Assembly: GCF_000210295.1 (NCBI RefSeq)
Contig: NC_026740.1
Span: forward strand, 310,001 to 374,000
From: Trypanosoma brucei gambiense DAL972
Taxonomy: Eukaryota; Euglenozoa; Kinetoplastea; Trypanosomatida; Trypanosomatidae
Reading direction: 5' to 3'
DNA length: 64,000 nucleotides
Shown: positions 51,248-61,809 of the stretch, piece by piece
How positions within the stretch are numbered: position 1 is the first letter of the stretch
How the letters are laid out: every line of letters starts with the position of its first letter
Made by a program: the position numbers and the translations under genes
Notes under the pieces: generated by a model
Databases searched by the model: none
The model's input: only the letters and a program-made list of their open reading frames with translations
What the model was told of the DNA's origin: nothing

Positions 51248-53923
51248 ATGATTGCTGATGCGGAATGGAGTGAATTCGCTTCTGTGGAACTTGACGATGC
51301 CTTCATTGAGTCCTACATTAGGAACGGAGAGACCGCACGCGCCAGCAGCGGTGACGATGCAAGTCGAGACGAATCTCTTCGCAGTGGGAGTGCCAGCATG
51401 GAAGAAATTTTGGGGGAATGCTCTATGCAGAGCGTATGTGACGGCTTTGTGCGTAACTTTCTTACCGACGACACGATGGGCACGCTACATTACCTGCTGA
51501 AGGACTGCGATAGCTCGTTGAAAGATATCGCCGATATTTTGCACCGCTTCATTAGTAGTCTTGACACCACCAGGCAGGGTATTGAGGACGTGCGTCAGCA
51601 ACTCCATCGAGTGATGCTTCAGCATGGCAACGCGACTTCAGCAGGTCGTGCTGTGCGGACTGTTTTGCAGCGTTTGCTTGTGTCTCCTCAGGTGGTGCGA
51701 ATCATTACCCAGGGGGGTGAAGAGGAGCTAGGTCCACAATTCAAACACAGCGTGCAGGAATTGTTGTGTATTCTCAGAAAAAGCAGAAGGTACACCAATA
51801 TTCTCCTTGTAAAGGAAGACAGTGGTTGCTACACTGCCGTTCCTGCTGGTGCCAGTGCCATCCCTGTTTTGGCGGACGCTGGTAACAGAGAAACTGTGCA
51901 GGTACCGTTGCTCGAATTCAAAATGTACCATGAGCAGATTGAACTGCTTAATCGCCTGACGGTGCTTGCATGTACGAAAGCGAAGCGGTTCCTCGCGAAG
52001 AAAATTGCCCTGCTAAGCGTGAAGAACACCAATGTGTCCATTCAACAGGAACACATCTTGAAACCAACAACCTTTTACTCCCGTTTGATAGACGAGGCGG
52101 TCACACTTCTCTGTCCCTCTAATGTGGGCGACATGAGTAATCAAACGAACCCGGAGTCTCCGGCATCGTTGCCTTACTGTATCGTTAAGGCTCTGCATAG
52201 CGAACTGCGTCGCGACTACTACGACATCATGTCCAAACTCTATCTGGAGCGCATTTGTCATTATGTGATGACGCTTAATTTGATGGAGAATACGGCTTCG
52301 ACAGCGAACAAAACCGCACCTCACAAAGTGTCTGCGGTTCCGTGGGTCAATGAACTACCGTTAATTACAGACGACGAGGCTCCCAGTTCACAATCGGCCT
52401 TTGAGCTGGGTGAGCGTGCCGTAATCCTCCAGAATGTCTTTGCCCCGCCGCTTGTGCCGACTGTTGAGCAGGCGAAGTGGCGCTTACACTCGTACGAGGA
52501 GACATTTCGCTCACTGAACATACTGCTGTGCGACGCTGTCACCCACGAGTTCATATTCACCTTCACTTTTTTTTCGGGAGACATGTCTGTATTCGTGGAT
52601 GTGTTCAAGCCAACTATACAGTTTATCGTGGATTATGTAGCCGAGGTGTTGTTAGCACAGAACACCAATAATGGTGTTTGGCGTGGTTTGCATGAACAAT
52701 ACCCCCAGACCGCCGTCAACACGGTATGCGGCAATGATTGCTATGGATTGCTTATTTTGATACGGTTATGCCATGATTTCAATTCGCTCATGAAGGATGT
52801 GCGGAGGTTATGCTGTTTGGAGGGGTTTTACGACTCGCTGCTGCTGCAGTTGTGGCCTTCATTCCAGCAAACTTTCGAACGCCAAGTACGAGCACTTCGC
52901 CTGGCTGACGTTCCCACCCTAGCGGACTCCTTTCTTAGGGCAGAGGATAAACAAGGAGTAAGTGACTGGGTGGCACGCATTCATCCATTAATAAAGCATT
53001 ACGCGGCATTTACCAAAGCACTCGTCACCATTACCAGCGGATGCGGCTTCAACGGTAGTGATACAGAGGAGGGGTACGCAAAGGCAACGGCGCTGGCTAA
53101 TCAATCAGTGCAAAAAGATAACGCCGATGGCAACGGTGCGACCGCAAGTGGTACCACTGGTGTGGGCGGCGATGGAAACAAAAACATTTCTTCTGAGGAT
53201 GACGTGGGTTTCGAAGAGCTGCAACAGATTGCTTGGCGAATCATTGAAGAGGAACGAGCTAGTGACATGGCGGACAGTTCATCACGCTTTGCCGTCCTAG
53301 CAGGCAATCTTTCCTTTCTTCGCGTTGAAGTTGAACGTTTGCTCTGTAGTGTCACCGCACAGCTATTGGAAACCAGTCGTTGTGATCCCGATCAGCGGGA
53401 GCACCGGAACCTCGCTTTCCTACAGAATAATGTGCGCTATATTCTCAATGAGTGGCAAGAAGCTATCCGGAACGGTGGTGCACCAATGCTTGGCCCAGAC
53501 TATTCCGCATTGGAAGAACTTGAGAAGACTTTGCGTAGCGGATTGGTACTTTCAATTATGAAACACCATTTCCCGCTCATTAATCGTGTCCTACAGAACG
53601 ATGAACACATCGACGTGCTAGCCGTAGCAGAAGTCTTTTACCATAAGTGGAGGATCGAGCTTGAGGAATTGTGCAGAAACGTTCGGTCGCTGCTGCGTGA
53701 CGAGAAGTGTAAAGAGGAGTTGCTGGCTCAGGTTTGCACAGAAGTGTTGCTGTGGAATACACGTTTTATTGCTTGCCTTTCAAAAGCAACTGATGATGCT
53801 GCAGCTAGTGGTGTCTCTACTCCATCATCTTCATGTTTTACTGTAACTAACCAGCAGATGATACAGCATATACGCACTCTCGCGGCGATAGCGGAAAGCA
53901 AAGATGATGATGAGGAGGGATAG
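51248..53923 (+). CDS. VPS52: Vps52-like subunit of the GARP/EARP tethering complex
   Basis: An 891-residue protein matching the Vps52/Sac2 family, a subunit of the complex tethering endosome-derived vesicles at the trans-Golgi. The N-terminal coiled-coil region (about 95-150) includes LKDIADILHRFISSLDTTRQ and a segment VSPQVVRIITQG equivalent to the family's P-x-L-I. The strongest match is LTVLACTKAKRFLAKKIALL followed by NTNVSIQQEHILKPTTFYSR (about 235-275), the signature of Vps52 (K-x-R-x-F-L-x-x-K-I, T-N-x-Q-I-x-Q). LRRDYYDIMSKLYLERICHY and HSYEETFRSLNILLCDAVTH follow in the expected order. A Gly/Asn-rich insert (about 620-645) is lineage-specific. Confidence 0.85.
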   Translation: MIADAEWSEFASVELDDAFIESYIRNGETARASSGDDASRDESLRSGSASMEEILGECSMQSVCDGFVRNFLTDDTMGTLHYLLKDCDSSLKDIADILHRFISSLDTTRQGIEDVRQQLHRVMLQHGNATSAGRAVRTVLQRLLVSPQVVRIITQGGEEELGPQFKHSVQELLCILRKSRRYTNILLVKEDSGCYTAVPAGASAIPVLADAGNRETVQVPLLEFKMYHEQIELLNRLTVLACTKAKRFLAKKIALLSVKNTNVSIQQEHILKPTTFYSRLIDEAVTLLCPSNVGDMSNQTNPESPASLPYCIVKALHSELRRDYYDIMSKLYLERICHYVMTLNLMENTASTANKTAPHKVSAVPWVNELPLITDDEAPSSQSAFELGERAVILQNVFAPPLVPTVEQAKWRLHSYEETFRSLNILLCDAVTHEFIFTFTFFSGDMSVFVDVFKPTIQFIVDYVAEVLLAQNTNNGVWRGLHEQYPQTAVNTVCGNDCYGLLILIRLCHDFNSLMKDVRRLCCLEGFYDSLLLQLWPSFQQTFERQVRALRLADVPTLADSFLRAEDKQGVSDWVARIHPLIKHYAAFTKALVTITSGCGFNGSDTEEGYAKATALANQSVQKDNADGNGATASGTTGVGGDGNKNISSEDDVGFEELQQIAWRIIEEERASDMADSSSRFAVLAGNLSFLRVEVERLLCSVTAQLLETSRCDPDQREHRNLAFLQNNVRYILNEWQEAIRNGGAPMLGPDYSALEELEKTLRSGLVLSIMKHHFPLINRVLQNDEHIDVLAVAEVFYHKWRIELEELCRNVRSLLRDEKCKEELLAQVCTEVLLWNTRFIACLSKATDDAAASGVSTPSSSCFTVTNQQMIQHIRTLAAIAESKDDDEEG

Positions 53924-55140
53924 TTAAAGGGAACAAGGGGTTGCTGGCTGACTTCTCCATTTAGGGAGGAGGGGGAACATTTGCTTTTTTTTCCTTCTTT
54001 CGATGAAGACATCGCCGGTTATCCGATGAACCTCATTGGCATTTGTCCCTCTCTTTTGCACTCGCGCGGTGTATTGCTTTTGTTGCTTTGTCTGCTCCCC
54101 CTTTTTTTTGTGGAGACAAACAAAAGGGAATTGAGGGATATCCTCCTCTACTTTTCTCTAATATACTGTTCTTTCTTCTGAACTTCTTTCTCATTTTCTC
54201 TTTTCTGTTCTTTTCTTCTTTTCACTGTTTTGGAGGCTTAGCAAGTGGCCGGCAGGGCATTATCAAGACAGAAGAAAGGAATATAAATGGGCCGTATAGC
54301 AAACCTACGAGGGAAAACACCATTGCCATAACTCAATCGAACGGCCGTTGAGTCGCCGGAATTTTTGGAGCAAAAGTTTCTCAATGTTTAGAACTTGAAT
54401 TGTTACCACTGTCATTTTTTTTCTTTCATATCATCCTCCGCATCTCTTTGTATTGTTGAGGTGCTGCAGCGTGGCAAGGGAGAAAGAGGATAGTGAATAG
54501 TGTTATCAAGCTTATTTATGAAGGGTTGCAGTTAACTACAAAGAGGAGGGAGAGAAACGTGAAAGGTGAAAAGTTGGGGTAGATGGAAAGTGTCAGTTAA
54601 TACATGTCTCGCCGCTCTGCTTTTGTAAGTCATTTCCCTTTTCTATTTTTTTTTGTGTTTTATTGTTTACTTTAAAACAGGGCATATTAACAAGGGGGGA
54701 AGGATTAAAACGCAAAAAAAAAAAGAAACAAAAAAGATAAAAAGAAACTAGGTAGGTGATAAATATTATTTTGGCTACGTCTATTTTCCCTTAGCGTTTG
54801 TTTTCCGGTTTTTTTAAATAGCATTTGTTTAGATTTACACGCAAAAAAAAAACTTTCCCACATTTCATACACCCAAACTGCTACAGACAGGTGTGGTGTG
54901 ACGTATAGAACAAATAGAATTTTGGAGCGAAAGGGGGCCTTTTAGTAATTAACTTGTCAACTGAGGTAAGTGCAGTACTGCACAGGAACAGAAAAGTAAC
55001 AAGTGGCAGAAGGATCCGTTTTTGTACTGAGGAGTCCATCATCTGACGGAATTTCAGCAAGGGTTTGTTCAGCGAAGGTGACTGGTACGGATACATTTTT
55101 TTTTTTTTGTGTGTGTGTCAGAAAGTGATTCGTGGGGAAG
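53924..55140 (+). other. 1.2 kb intergenic region
   Basis: Very T-rich sequence (54000-54230) then A-rich blocks (54700-54760, 54842-54853), probably a long 3' UTR. A run of 12 T and (GT)n ends in TCAG with AG at 55120-55121, a strong trans-splice candidate 19 nt before the cyclin ATG. No credible ORF. Confidence 0.5.
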
Positions 55141-56550
55141 ATGAGTTACAATACCAGTAGCAGCAGCGATAGTTTACTCTGTGAAATAGACGTCAACATT
55201 CAGCAGCAGTTGGATAACAGTAACTTTTTCCTTCCCGTACCGAAGCATCTTTGGAATGTACAATCGAAAAAAGACAAGCACCGATGTCAGGGGGGAGGGA
55301 CGTCGCCTAAAAACACTGCACAATCCAATCAACCGAGTACTGAAATGACATGCGTCATGCTGCAGAAGAGTATGCGAAATGCTCTCTGCAACCTAGAGCT
55401 TATGTACACGAACGACACTGAGCGATTGAAACAGCGACTGTCTGAGGAGTTTCACCGCCTCCGCGAAAGCGCCGCGGAGCGGACGCGACAGCTAATTGAT
55501 TTATCAACGAAAGCACAACCTTTGAGTTACCGCGTTTTGTTTGTGCTGAACCTCCGCCGGTGGATGCTCTGCAGGGGGTTCGAATTTGCTCTGCAGGACC
55601 TTAAGGACTGGCTCCGACTGGCGCTTCTACTGCGAGAAACCGATACACTACATTTTCTAAGGGAATGCACGAAGAAGTTAGGTCCGTATGCGCGGCAGCG
55701 CGTAGAAGACGCTCTAATCCTACACGGCTCAGATATCGATTCTGTCTGCCAAGTTGTGATGGACATTCCCGTTCCCACCGATGAAACGACAACGTTTGGG
55801 GGTCCTTATTATAATTTGACTCTTAACGATCTAATAGCAATGGGTGACGAGGATACACACAGCGTGCATGTGGTTAATGCGCAGCATACGATGCCGTCGC
55901 ACGTGCGAGAAGGGCTCGTTGAGTGGATGTTGCTTGTCAATGTGGAGTTGAATCTGCAGTTGGAGACATTCTTCCTCGCAGTTTCTATACTTGACCGCTA
56001 TTTACTCCGTGCAACCATCCAACCCGATCGCGAATACCTCACGGCCTACGCTATTCTATTGCTAGCGTCGAAGGTGGAGGAAAAGTGCCTTTTCCCGTTG
56101 CGTGACTCCGTTAGACTTTGTGGGAAAACATACAAGGTGGGTGTCCTGATTGCGACAACCAACCGTATATTTGAAGTACTGGACTGCAATGTCGTGTACG
56201 CTACGCTTAGCAACGTGGGATTCGGTTTTTTGTGGCAGCAGGAACCTGCAGCATGTGAAAAGCAGTACTCGTTTCTCACATACATCCTTACAACACTTGC
56301 CATTCGCACGCAATACAGGCAGTATAGACTCTCTGCACTAGCAGCCGCAGCTGTCTATGTGAGCCGACTGCGGTTTAATATCCCAACGGGTCGACCCTGT
56401 GATGAGGTGGTTGTGCTTCTGCCAGTTATTAAGGATGCAATCAGTTGCAATATATCAGCGAGATCGGGAGGTGTGTACGACCTCTTCAAGAGAAGCTGCT
56501 TCCATGAGGCCAGTCGTTTCCCGCTGCCAGACCTTCTGTACGGTCTTTGA
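55141..56550 (+). CDS. CYC8: Mitotic-type cyclin (probably CYC8)
   Basis: A 469-residue cyclin that would activate a Cdc2-related kinase. The cyclin box spans about residues 250-365: MPSHVREGLVEWMLLVNVEL, then LQLETFFLAVSILDRYLLRA and YAILLLASKVEEKCLFPLRD contain the conserved R-x-x-L-x-x-W-M, E-T-F/L-x-L-A-V-x-x-x-D-R and A-x-K-x-E-E elements, typical of A/B-type cyclins. A second helical repeat follows (380-460), including LSALAAAAVYVSRLRF. The N-terminal 100 residues are Ser/Asn-rich without an obvious destruction box. Preferred start is the ATG at 55141, 19 nt after a predicted splice acceptor. The symbol rests on recalled gene order next to RET2; the family assignment is firm. Confidence 0.82.
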   Translation: MSYNTSSSSDSLLCEIDVNIQQQLDNSNFFLPVPKHLWNVQSKKDKHRCQGGGTSPKNTAQSNQPSTEMTCVMLQKSMRNALCNLELMYTNDTERLKQRLSEEFHRLRESAAERTRQLIDLSTKAQPLSYRVLFVLNLRRWMLCRGFEFALQDLKDWLRLALLLRETDTLHFLRECTKKLGPYARQRVEDALILHGSDIDSVCQVVMDIPVPTDETTTFGGPYYNLTLNDLIAMGDEDTHSVHVVNAQHTMPSHVREGLVEWMLLVNVELNLQLETFFLAVSILDRYLLRATIQPDREYLTAYAILLLASKVEEKCLFPLRDSVRLCGKTYKVGVLIATTNRIFEVLDCNVVYATLSNVGFGFLWQQEPAACEKQYSFLTYILTTLAIRTQYRQYRLSALAAAAVYVSRLRFNIPTGRPCDEVVVLLPVIKDAISCNISARSGGVYDLFKRSCFHEASRFPLPDLLYGL

Positions 56551-58290
56551 TACCAAAGCGGTGTTGAGGTGAGCCCTACTCGATAATTATCACTCTTCAT
56601 ATACAGCAAGCATGTTGCGTCATATTGTTTGCTTCATGATTTTATTTATTTTACTGCTTCCTTCCCCTCACTTTTATTCTTTATTTCTCTATTGCTGGGC
56701 TTGCATGCACTGCAAAATACATAGAAGTGACTAACGGTCCGCCGTCGCCAGAAAAAAAATGAGGCGATGTCGTATGGTTATGTTAGTAGAAGCTATTCGT
56801 TTCCTTTTTTGTGCTTTCAATATATATATGCCTATTTCCACCCGCTCTTAATTACTTTCCTTGCTTTAGATAAGATTTTAAAGTTTTCCATAGATTGACT
56901 GGTGTGTGAGACCAGTCGCTGCCCGAATCTTCGAAGGTGAACTTCTCTCTTGATCGTTTTATTTACCTTATTTGTTGTCTTTTTTTTTTTTGCTTCTTCC
57001 CTCTTTTTTATAAAGTTGTCCGTTCTTTTTTAATTTTGAATGGGGGTTCCACGGCTGGAACAAAATCTGAAGGGATTCTGGGTGTGAATACGACAAAAAA
57101 TAATCACATAAATACAAAATAAATAGAAAAAATTTGGGTACAAGTGTCTTCCCTCCTTTAGTATTTACCCTTCGACCGTGCGTATTTATGTGACAACGCA
57201 AGGATTGAGGCAATGTTTGATGGATACAACAATCGAATTAAATGCAATGGCGTGAATATTTACTCTTTACAACAGTCACATGTGTTCATGTGCTTGTTAT
57301 ATGTGTTTGTGTTTGCGTTTTTTTGTGTGTGTGTGTGTGACGTGAAGGTGACTGCGGCCTGCAACCCTCTTCTGCTATGCTAATGCACGCTTTCTCATAG
57401 ATTTACACATTTTTTGTTTTTGTTTTCCTTTCTTGTGACGGGCTCACGTATGCCTGTGGGTGCTTATCTTATAGATCTTACGTTCGTACATGCAGAGAGA
57501 TATATACATGCACTTATTTGTCGCAGGTGCAGTGCCATTGTTATTTCCGTTCTCTCTCTAATTCTCTCTTTCTTTACGCAGCGTAGCGCAGATGCACTGA
57601 GTCATAAGTATCTTACATTTTTTTCTTTCTTTCTTTTACTTTTCTTTTTATGATATAATTTTTTTTGTTTTCACAAATGCGTTTTTAATGAAACGTCGCT
57701 CTTTTGCGGCCGACATCATTACCGCGTGGTCCCTACGCTCTGTGTCTTCCTTACGAGGACAATTTGTTACCTGAAGTGATCCATAAATTTAAGTATGATA
57801 CCGCGTTGCGGTTCCTCTCCTTCTGTTTGTGGGACTTACGTTTCCATTCCGTTTATGCTTTGTGAATGGTGGGGGAGGTAAAACCATGTTTTATTTTTTC
57901 TCATCCCTTTTTTGATATTTCGTTTATATTAGCGTTCCGTTAAGTGGAACGGGGCGGCTTCTTAAGCTGAGGTACAAGCAGTTGTATTACCCAACCACAC
58001 GTATCACATTAAATAAAGCAGAAGGGAGTTTTAGTGCACCATTTAGCACCTTCAGACAAGAGATTTAGCATTTTCTCACAGGTATTTGTTCTTTTAAAAA
58101 AAATTTTATAGTGTATTTTGTTTTTTGTTCTTTCTTGACACGAGACGTCCCTTTCGTTTGTTTGCTTTGTCACCCTTTCCCTTCTTTGAGCGACATTGCC
58201 TTTATTTTTTCATTCTGTTCCCTCTTGAGGCGCTTTACGGGGGGTCACCTCTTTCCAACTCGTTTCATTCGGCTTCATCCCGCACGAGTA
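56551..58290 (+). other. 1.7 kb AT-rich intergenic region
   Basis: The second-longest gene-free stretch, very AT-rich with many T runs (56978-56989, 57407-57425, 57619-57668) and a short GT repeat near 57325-57340. No ORF shows a domain. Pyrimidine tracts before AG 58189-58190 and AG 58228-58229 are trans-splice candidates for FolD. Most of it is probably the cyclin 3' UTR. Confidence 0.5.
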
Positions 58291-59187
58291 ATGCCTGAGG
58301 CGGTTGTAATTGACGGCAGAGCGGTGGCGAAGGCCATTCAAAAGGAACTGACTGAAGAGGTCGCATTGTTGGAACGCCGTTACAAAGGAAGACGTCCGGG
58401 GCTCTCCACCATCATTTGCGGTAAGCGTAAGGACTCTCAAACGTATGTCCGCTTGAAACGTAAGGCCGCTGCCGCTTGCGGGTTTCGCAACTTTAGTGTG
58501 GAACTCCCTGCAAATGTTACGCAGGAAGCTTTGGAACGGGAGGTGATTAGGTTAAACGAGGAGGAAGCATGCCATAGCATCGTTGTGCAGTTACCGCTTC
58601 CGCCGCACATCGACAAGGTGGCAGCGTTATCGAAGATTAAGCCGGAGAAGGATGCAGACTGTTTACTTCCAGTCAATGTGGGTCAGCTCCACATTAGGGA
58701 ACGCAATCCTGCCATTGTTCCGTGCACCGCATCTGCCGTCATGGAGTTGCTTAAGTGCAGTGGCGTGGAAATATGTGGAAAGCGGGTAGTGGTGCTTGGA
58801 CGGGGTGACATCGCTGGTCTGCCCGTTGCCACTTTGCTGGCAAATGAAGATGCCACGGTTACTGTAGTGCACTCCGCGACGCCACTATGTGACATTGCGG
58901 ACATTGTTCGAGCGTCCGATATAGTTGTGTCTGCTGCAGGTCAGCCGGGCCTTGTTCGCGGGGAGTGGATCAAGCTTGGTGCTGCAGTTATTGACGTGGG
59001 CACCACACCCGTCGCCGATCCATCGAAGGTGCCGGGATATCGTCTTGTGGGTGACGTTTGCTTTGATGTGGCGCGTAAGCGAGCCGCTTATATCACACCT
59101 GTGCCCGGCGGTGTTGGTCCTGTGACTGTGAGCATGCTGCTGAAGAACACTCTTACGATGTTTAAAAGAAGCGTTCGTGCCTTGTGA
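58291..59187 (+). CDS. FOLD: Methylenetetrahydrofolate dehydrogenase/cyclohydrolase (FolD/DHCH)
   Basis: A 298-residue bifunctional enzyme interconverting 5,10-methylene-, methenyl- and 10-formyl-tetrahydrofolate. The catalytic Y-x-x-x-K motif is DSQTYVRLKRKAAAACG, with Tyr52 and Lys56 as in the human enzyme. PLPPHID, PEKDADCLLPVN (Asp123), PCTASAVMELL and the C-terminal TPVPGGVGPVTVSMLL are all present. The cofactor loop reads LGRGDIAGLPVA rather than the usual GRS-x-IVG-x-P, but Arg171 and Ser195 (in HSAT), which contact the NADP phosphate, remain. An upstream open stretch from 58111 has no ATG and a hydrophobic, pyrimidine-coded sequence; the ATG at 58291 matches the family's start. No clear targeting signal. 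Confidence 0.93.
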   Translation: MPEAVVIDGRAVAKAIQKELTEEVALLERRYKGRRPGLSTIICGKRKDSQTYVRLKRKAAAACGFRNFSVELPANVTQEALEREVIRLNEEEACHSIVVQLPLPPHIDKVAALSKIKPEKDADCLLPVNVGQLHIRERNPAIVPCTASAVMELLKCSGVEICGKRVVVLGRGDIAGLPVATLLANEDATVTVVHSATPLCDIADIVRASDIVVSAAGQPGLVRGEWIKLGAAVIDVGTTPVADPSKVPGYRLVGDVCFDVARKRAAYITPVPGGVGPVTVSMLLKNTLTMFKRSVRAL

Positions 59188-59847
59188 GTTACAGTACGGA
59201 CGGATGGGGGCCTCATATGTCGGATCCCAATGGTAGTTGATACTTTACTTTTTCGTTGTTCCGTCCTTTTAGAGGGTGTGGTGACATATGCTGGCGGATG
59301 TAAGCACATAGCGCAACAACAACACTACTACTATCACTACTCGGTGCGTATTGTTGTGGTGGTAATGTATTGAATTATGCGGGTTCAAACGCCACGTGAT
59401 GGCAGCGCGTTTGACAGAGAAGAGAAGATATACCTTCAGTACCCCACCCGTTACCTTAAACTTGTGTGTGTGTGTGTGTGTGTGTGTGAAGTATTTAAAC
59501 GTCGCATTTCTACCTTTGTATTTCCATAATTTGTTCGTATTCGCACTTGAGTTGAGTTTCATATCCATTAGGTTCATAGTGGTTTTGACTGCGGTGGGTA
59601 AACATCACATATTCGTTTGCTATGTAGTAAATGGAAAGTAAAGTGACTCCCCCTCCTGCTTGTCCTTTACCACCCTGTTCCTCTTTGTTCCCGTACCATT
59701 CATTCTTACATTTACTCTTTTGTTTCTTTACGGTACCCGAGTTATGTTATTTTCCCTTTGTTTTCTTCCCTTATTTTGTTGTTATTACTCCCTTTGTAAT
59801 GTTCCACCTTGTTTGCGCCCCACGCGCTCTCTCTTCCAGCCACGACT
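59188..59847 (+). other. Intergenic spacer with (TG)n and trans-splice signal
   Basis: No gene. A TG repeat lies at 59463-59488. A long pyrimidine-rich stretch (about 59640-59837) ends CTCTCTCTTCCAG with AG at 59838-59839, a strong acceptor only 8 nt before the ATG at 59848. Confidence 0.55.
59463..59488. repeat. (TG)13 microsatellite
   Basis: Uninterrupted TG repeat of thirteen units in the FolD 3' flank. Confidence 0.92.
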
Positions 59848-61809
59848 ATGCGCCCAGCTCCGATGGACTGCCTGGTGTGCTCAGGGCGCCTGCCCGTGCA
59901 GACTGCCTTTAATCGCATGGCTGCTATACAGGAGGAAATTGCGCGAATTGATGACCAACTGGCTACACTTTATTTGACTGAGAATATGGCGGCGACGTCC
60001 CCAAAGGAGGCACCCACCGACGAATCGATTGATCAAACGATAGCCCACATGCTTGCAGTCGAACTGTGCCAACTCTCCGCGTCAGGTGACACGGTTGGCA
60101 TACGCGTTCTGCTTAGTGGTGGGGCGGATTGCAATTGTGTTGATTATCACGGGCGCACACCTCTGCATCTTGCCTGTCTTATGGGACACGTCACGGTGGC
60201 TAGGGTTCTTCTTGAGTTCGGCGCCGACGTGACGGCAACAGACAAAGAGGGCAAAACTCCGATGGATCTTGCGGTTAGAAGCGACACGCGAGAAATAGTG
60301 GAGCTCCTAATGAGTCACTGCATCTGTGATTCCTCTGGTGGTGCTCGCAGCCCCCCGCAGGAACTCGATGGTGTACTGGGTGAGGGTTTGCAAGAAGATT
60401 CTCCTCTGACAGCAACACATCCAGACTTTTCCAGTCTTCCGCGACCCATGATGGGGAGCCTTATTGTAATAATGGTGGGACTTCCAGCGCGTGGGAAAAT
60501 GTACACTGCGCGGCAGATTCAGCGCTACTTTCAGTGGAACGGATTGCAAAGTTCTATTTTCACCTACGACAATTATGTGCATCAACTAGCGCCAAGACAA
60601 CCCGCTTCTTGTGACATAACACAGGACGTAGATATGGAATTGCGGGTAGCAAAGGCCATTGCGCACGACATGACACATTTCATTCACCAGGAAGATGGCG
60701 TTGCTGTACTTGCTGGAAGCAATGTTACTTCGGTCCGTCGCATGGCCTTATTTAACGCAGTGATGGAAACGGGGCACATCCGACAGGGACGCGTCGTGTT
60801 TGTTGAAGTTATTAACACAGTGTCTGAACGTATACGGAACAACGTTCTTCTTGCGAAGGAAATGGTCACTGGCGCCTCCGACAGGTTTGTCGAAGAGTAT
60901 TATGAAAAAATGGAGCAGTTGGAGGCAGTGTACACCTCACTTGACCCCGTTGTAGACAAGGACCTTACATACATTCGCGTTGAAAATGGAGAGGTTTTTT
61001 CACTCAACAATATATCCGGGTGGATGCCTTCACGCTTGGCGTATATGCTGCACAACTTGAACCCATGCTCTCACAATATTTACCTCACACGCTCTGGAGA
61101 GTACATCGATCTCGTTGACCAGCGTATCGGCGGAAACTCACCACTCACGGAGCGGGGTAGAGCATATGGTAGGGCGATATTTGAGTACTTTCGCCGGGAA
61201 CATGGAGCAGAGCGGTTTGTTGTGATGAGTAGTTGCGCCGTTCGCTGTACGGAAACTGTACATTACTTTGATAAACGCAACGAGCTGTCGCAAGATCCAT
61301 ATTTTGCATCTGGTTCAACCAGCCCAGCCGTGAATTGTCGTGTGTCGTACCTCCCTACACTCGACGACATCAACCGTGGGGATTGTGAGGGAATGCTTTT
61401 ATCCGACGTGCGTCGTACGATGCCTGGGACGCTTAGGAATATTTTGGATGACCCCTACCTGACCGCGTGGCCTAACGGCGAGTGTACACACCAAGTGTTT
61501 AATGCGCGACTTGAGCCGCTCATTCACGACATTCAGGCAAGTGACCACTCTGTTCTCGTAGTTTCACATCTCCATCTTCTTCAAGGCCTTTACTCCTACT
61601 TTGTCTGCAAGGACGGCAACGTGATCGCACCGCAAAATGCGTACACAATTGATATACCGCTGGAATGTGTGGTGAAGATTCGACGTGTGGGTGACAACCG
61701 TGTGGCGGAGATAATTGATCTTTCCCATGAGGTTGACCGTATTGCGCAGCTCTACCATAGGGGCGCTCAACGGCACTGCCGCCGCACAGAGGACTTCAAC
61801 AAACTTTGA
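59848..61809 (+). CDS. Ankyrin-repeat 6-phosphofructo-2-kinase/fructose-2,6-bisphosphatase homologue with altered active sites
   Basis: A 653-residue fusion. Residues about 70-155 hold ankyrin repeats (GRTPLHLACLMGHVTVARVL, GKTPMDLAVRSDTREIVELL). A PFK2 domain begins about residue 205 with the P-loop GLPARGKMYTA: Lys217 is kept but the usual Thr/Ser is Met218. The bisphosphatase domain (about 410-640) keeps the family order, with Glu545 in WPNGECTHQVFNARLEPLI and His574 in VVSHLHLLQGLYSYF. However, the phospho-accepting His of LTRHGE is replaced by Ser416 (LTRSGEY). Bisphosphatase activity is therefore unlikely, and kinase activity is doubtful. Start ATG 59848 follows a splice AG closely; ATG 59863 is an alternative. 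Family known in trypanosomatids as several diverged copies. Confidence 0.88.
   Translation: MRPAPMDCLVCSGRLPVQTAFNRMAAIQEEIARIDDQLATLYLTENMAATSPKEAPTDESIDQTIAHMLAVELCQLSASGDTVGIRVLLSGGADCNCVDYHGRTPLHLACLMGHVTVARVLLEFGADVTATDKEGKTPMDLAVRSDTREIVELLMSHCICDSSGGARSPPQELDGVLGEGLQEDSPLTATHPDFSSLPRPMMGSLIVIMVGLPARGKMYTARQIQRYFQWNGLQSSIFTYDNYVHQLAPRQPASCDITQDVDMELRVAKAIAHDMTHFIHQEDGVAVLAGSNVTSVRRMALFNAVMETGHIRQGRVVFVEVINTVSERIRNNVLLAKEMVTGASDRFVEEYYEKMEQLEAVYTSLDPVVDKDLTYIRVENGEVFSLNNISGWMPSRLAYMLHNLNPCSHNIYLTRSGEYIDLVDQRIGGNSPLTERGRAYGRAIFEYFRREHGAERFVVMSSCAVRCTETVHYFDKRNELSQDPYFASGSTSPAVNCRVSYLPTLDDINRGDCEGMLLSDVRRTMPGTLRNILDDPYLTAWPNGECTHQVFNARLEPLIHDIQASDHSVLVVSHLHLLQGLYSYFVCKDGNVIAPQNAYTIDIPLECVVKIRRVGDNRVAEIIDLSHEVDRIAQLYHRGAQRHCRRTEDFNKL

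Noticed and set aside
57414..57653. 79-codon ORF in the cyclin-FolD spacer
   Set aside because: Encoded mainly by T runs, giving Phe/Leu-rich low complexity.
59370..59400. GGTTCAAACGCC resembling a tRNA B box
   Set aside because: No matching A box or cloverleaf arms at proper spacing could be found.
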